Shown here: positions 31,989 to 33,902 of the stretch, piece after piece
How the letters are laid out: the number at the start of each line of letters is the position of its first letter
Numbering within the stretch: position 1 is the stretch's first letter
Source: Gaiellales bacterium
GTDB taxonomy: Bacteria > Actinomycetota > Thermoleophilia > Gaiellales > JAICJC01
Assembly: GCA_036273515.1 (NCBI GenBank)
Contig: DASUHM010000086.1
Coordinates: 1-33,902 of the forward strand
Length of the DNA: 33,902 nt
Direction of reading: 5' to 3'
Program-made: the position numbers and the translations under genes
The notes under the pieces: generated by a model
Told to the model about the DNA's origin: nothing
The model's database searches: none
Seen by the model: only the letters and a program-made list of their open reading frames with translations

Positions 31989-33604
31989 GGGTGCTCTGCC
32001 TGGGCATGGACGGCGCCGACTACGGCCTCGTCGGCGAGCTGCTCGAGCAGGACCGCCTGCCCACGCTCAGGGGGATCATCCGCGACGGCGCCTACGGGCC
32101 GCTGCGCTCGACCGTGCCCGCCGCGACGCCGACGGCCTGGTCGTCGTTCCTGACCGGCCTGAACCCCGCCCGGCACGGCATCTTCAACTTCTCGACGAAC
32201 GCCAACCGGGCGCCCTCGCGCCTGGAGAGCGCGCGCAGCCGCTCCGGCGTGCCGCTGTGGCGCACGCTCGGCGCGGCCGGCGTGCGCTCCGCCTTCGTCA
32301 CGGTGCCGTTCACCTACCCGGCCGAGGAGGTGGACGGGATCATCGTGTCCGGGTACGGGGGCCCGCCCGAGCCCCAGATCGTGCCCGCCTCGGCGGCGGC
32401 CGCGATCCACGCCCGCCACCCCGGCCTCGTCACCGCCCACCACCCGATGCGTGAGCGCTGGTGGGAGGACTTCGACCGCTACGCGCGGCTGCTGGTCGAC
32501 CACGTCGGCGAGATCGAGTCGGTGTGCGAGCAGTGCTTCGAGCTCGAGCCCGACCTGGGCGTGCTCGTCGTCGACTTCATGAGCACCGACTTCGCCGGGC
32601 ATCTCGGCTACGCCCGGCTCGACCCAAAGCACCCGGCCCACGACGCCGCCGACGCGGGCGACGAGCTCGTCCAGGTGTACGAGGCGGTCGACGCCGCCTG
32701 CGGGCGCCTGATCGACGCGGCCCGGGAGCGGTTCGGCGAGGAGCCGACCGTGCTCATGATGTCCGACCACGGCATGAAGCCGATGTACTGGGTCTTCCAC
32801 CTCAACCGCTGGCTCGAGGAGCACGGCTACCTGCGCTACCGCGCGCGCTCGCTGCAGCGGACGAAGGGCACGCGCCTGCGCTCGCTGGCGGGCGTCGACC
32901 AGCGCCTGGCCCGCACGTCGGGGCTCTACACCCGGATCGCCGACGCGAACCCGCTCGTCCCGCGGACGGCCGCCGACCGCGCCTTCGCCGACATCGACTT
33001 CCCCCGCACCCGCGCCTACTCGTTCGCGACCGGCGGCCAGGTGTACCTGGGCGAGTCGAGCGGCGCGTCCGCCGATCCGGCGCTGGCCGAGCGGATCGCG
33101 ACCGAGCTCGAGGCCGAGCGCCATCCCGAGACCGGCGAGCAGCTCCTGCGCGTCCTGCGCAAGCCCGACATCTACCACGGCCCCCACCTCGACCGCGCCC
33201 CCGACCTGATCGTGCTCTCGATCGACGAGCGCATCCACGTCGACTCCCTGCGCCGCAGCGGCACTCCCGCGATCGAGGTGCACGACACGCTCGACCCCGA
33301 GAACGCCTACGGCTACTCGGGCCACCACGGCATCGACGGCATCCTGGGCGCGCGCGGCCCCGGGATCCGCCCCGGCAGCGTGCCGGAGGGGTCGGGGATC
33401 GTCCAGATGGCCGCCACGATTCTGCGCCTGCACGGCATCGAGGCCGACGGCCTCGACGGCGCCCCGATCGACGCGATCCTGGCCCGGGAGGGCGACGCCG
33501 TGCACGTCGCCGCCCAGGCGACGGACGGGAGCGACGAGGGCGTCTACAGCGCCGACGAGGAGGCCGGGATCCTCGAGCGGCTGCGCGACCTCGGCTACGA
33601 GTGA
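31985..33604 (+). CDS. AlkP-superfamily phosphodiesterase-like, plus arm
   Basis: 539 residues, ATG 31985 overlapping the glycosyltransferase stop (ATGA). AlkP metal ligands are seen in LGMDGAD (Asp9), AATPTAWSSFLTG (nucleophile Thr about 48), VDFMSTDFAGH (Asp and His), MMSDHGMKP and GYSGHHGIDGIL (His). The tail, with YSADEEAGILERLRDLGYE, is seen in many bacterial members of this branch. It is about 80 residues longer than the minus-arm relative at 26384-27766 and only distantly similar to it, so a recent tandem duplication is unlikely. No signal peptide is evident. The substrate is unknown; phosphate-linked glycan or lipid intermediates are plausible. Confidence 0.88.
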   Translation: MRVLCLGMDGADYGLVGELLEQDRLPTLRGIIRDGAYGPLRSTVPAATPTAWSSFLTGLNPARHGIFNFSTNANRAPSRLESARSRSGVPLWRTLGAAGVRSAFVTVPFTYPAEEVDGIIVSGYGGPPEPQIVPASAAAAIHARHPGLVTAHHPMRERWWEDFDRYARLLVDHVGEIESVCEQCFELEPDLGVLVVDFMSTDFAGHLGYARLDPKHPAHDAADAGDELVQVYEAVDAACGRLIDAARERFGEEPTVLMMSDHGMKPMYWVFHLNRWLEEHGYLRYRARSLQRTKGTRLRSLAGVDQRLARTSGLYTRIADANPLVPRTAADRAFADIDFPRTRAYSFATGGQVYLGESSGASADPALAERIATELEAERHPETGEQLLRVLRKPDIYHGPHLDRAPDLIVLSIDERIHVDSLRRSGTPAIEVHDTLDPENAYGYSGHHGIDGILGARGPGIRPGSVPEGSGIVQMAATILRLHGIEADGLDGAPIDAILAREGDAVHVAAQATDGSDEGVYSADEEAGILERLRDLGYE

Positions 33605-33902
33605 CCGGGCCGCGGCTCGAGCTGGACGTCCCCGATGGGTTCGCCGCCGAGGCCCGTTGGACGCTCGAGACGCTGCTCGGCGCGTGCGCGGCGCCGACGG
33701 CTGAGACCGTCCGCTACGGCGGGTCGAGTGGCCTGGACGTGTCGGAGCGGGCCTGGCAGCTATTCGCGGAGGGCGAGGCGTTCAGGCCGGCCCTGGGCGA
33801 CGCCGGCATGCTCGACTTCGGCGACGGCGCCCGCGACCTGGTGGCGAGCGCGTTCTGGCATCTGTCGCGCTGCGAGGAGCGCGGCGGCGCCCGCGACGAG
33901 CA
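33601..33902 (+). CDS. DUF7033/polysaccharide-deacetylase-like protein, 5' part only
   Basis: The reading frame opens with GTG 33601 on the previous stop (GTGA) and stays open to the end of the window, about 100 codons. It contains a Gly-Ser region (RYGGSSGLDVSERAW) and then LDFGDGARDLVASAFWHLSRCEE. The pattern of Asp, aliphatic, Ala-Ser then aromatic, LSR and EE is typical of DUF7033, which precedes polysaccharide-deacetylase-like domains. The catalytic part lies outside the window. The operon context fits a glycan-modifying enzyme. The call is moderate. Confidence 0.6.
   Translation, partial: MTGPRLELDVPDGFAAEARWTLETLLGACAAPTAETVRYGGSSGLDVSERAWQLFAEGEAFRPALGDAGMLDFGDGARDLVASAFWHLSRCEERGGARDE

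Noticed and set aside
1-33902. tRNA, rRNA, CRISPR array, insertion sequence or prophage
   Set aside because: No cloverleaf-like gap, spaced direct-repeat array, transposase, integrase or phage gene was found, and all gaps between genes are about 105 bases or shorter.

Overview
The window is very GC-rich (roughly 70 percent by eye), densely packed, and reads as chromosome of a free-living actinomycete. Markers of this are the DUF58/MoxR/DUF4350/DUF4129/RDD/SpoIIM envelope cluster, a long bifunctional Rel next to RecJ, many GTG starts, and a -10 element of form TANNNT placed 6-7 nt before several start codons, which implies leaderless transcription. A deep soil lineage such as Thermoleophilia is my best guess; no rRNA or other phylogenetic marker is present to prove it. 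I saw no tRNA, rRNA, CRISPR array, insertion sequence or prophage, and no gene-free stretch over 300 bases. Bases 1-59 carry no gene I can support.

Layout. (1) 112-6983, minus strand: a small PRC-barrel-like protein, a secreted polysaccharide deacetylase with a beta-grasp-like N-terminus, then a tightly overlapping operon (order of transcription RDD, polytopic membrane protein, DUF4129, DUF4350, MoxR ATPase, DUF58). Divergent from it is a SpoIIM-like membrane protein, followed by corA, a HIT protein and an unrecognised double-CxxC protein (7015-10055). (2) 10132-15806: a minus-strand GNAT acetyltransferase, divergent from a plus-strand run of phosphohexomutase, thioesterase, GAF/fRMsr-like protein, APC permease and metallophosphoesterase. 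(3) 15835-22429, minus strand: secreted phosphoesterase, MmcQ/YjbR protein, PH-domain membrane protein, Rel, RecJ. (4) 22489-25713: alpha/beta hydrolase and NAD(P)-binding reductase, ending tail to tail with a UbiB/ABC1 kinase-like protein. (5) 25806-33902: a two-sided cluster that looks like surface-glycan metabolism. Its minus arm is methyltransferase, AlkP-superfamily phosphodiesterase, NUDIX hydrolase; its plus arm is two ATP-grasp ligases, a GT4 glycosyltransferase, a second AlkP-superfamily enzyme and a DUF7033/deacetylase-like gene cut by the window edge.

Three patterns cut across the genes. First, several genes have a TANNNT hexamer 6 or 7 nt before the start codon and no Shine-Dalgarno. 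Second, a family of small palindromic repeats built on GGGGTC-N-GACCCC sits at gene 3' ends at three loci. Third, two genes (DUF4129 and NUDIX) have no ATG/GTG/TTG where their conserved N-terminus requires one, and each has a CTG overlapping the upstream stop as CTGA. The best candidate for an undescribed system is the 26-34 kb cluster pairing two ATP-grasp ligases, two AlkP-like enzymes, a glycosyltransferase and a methyltransferase.
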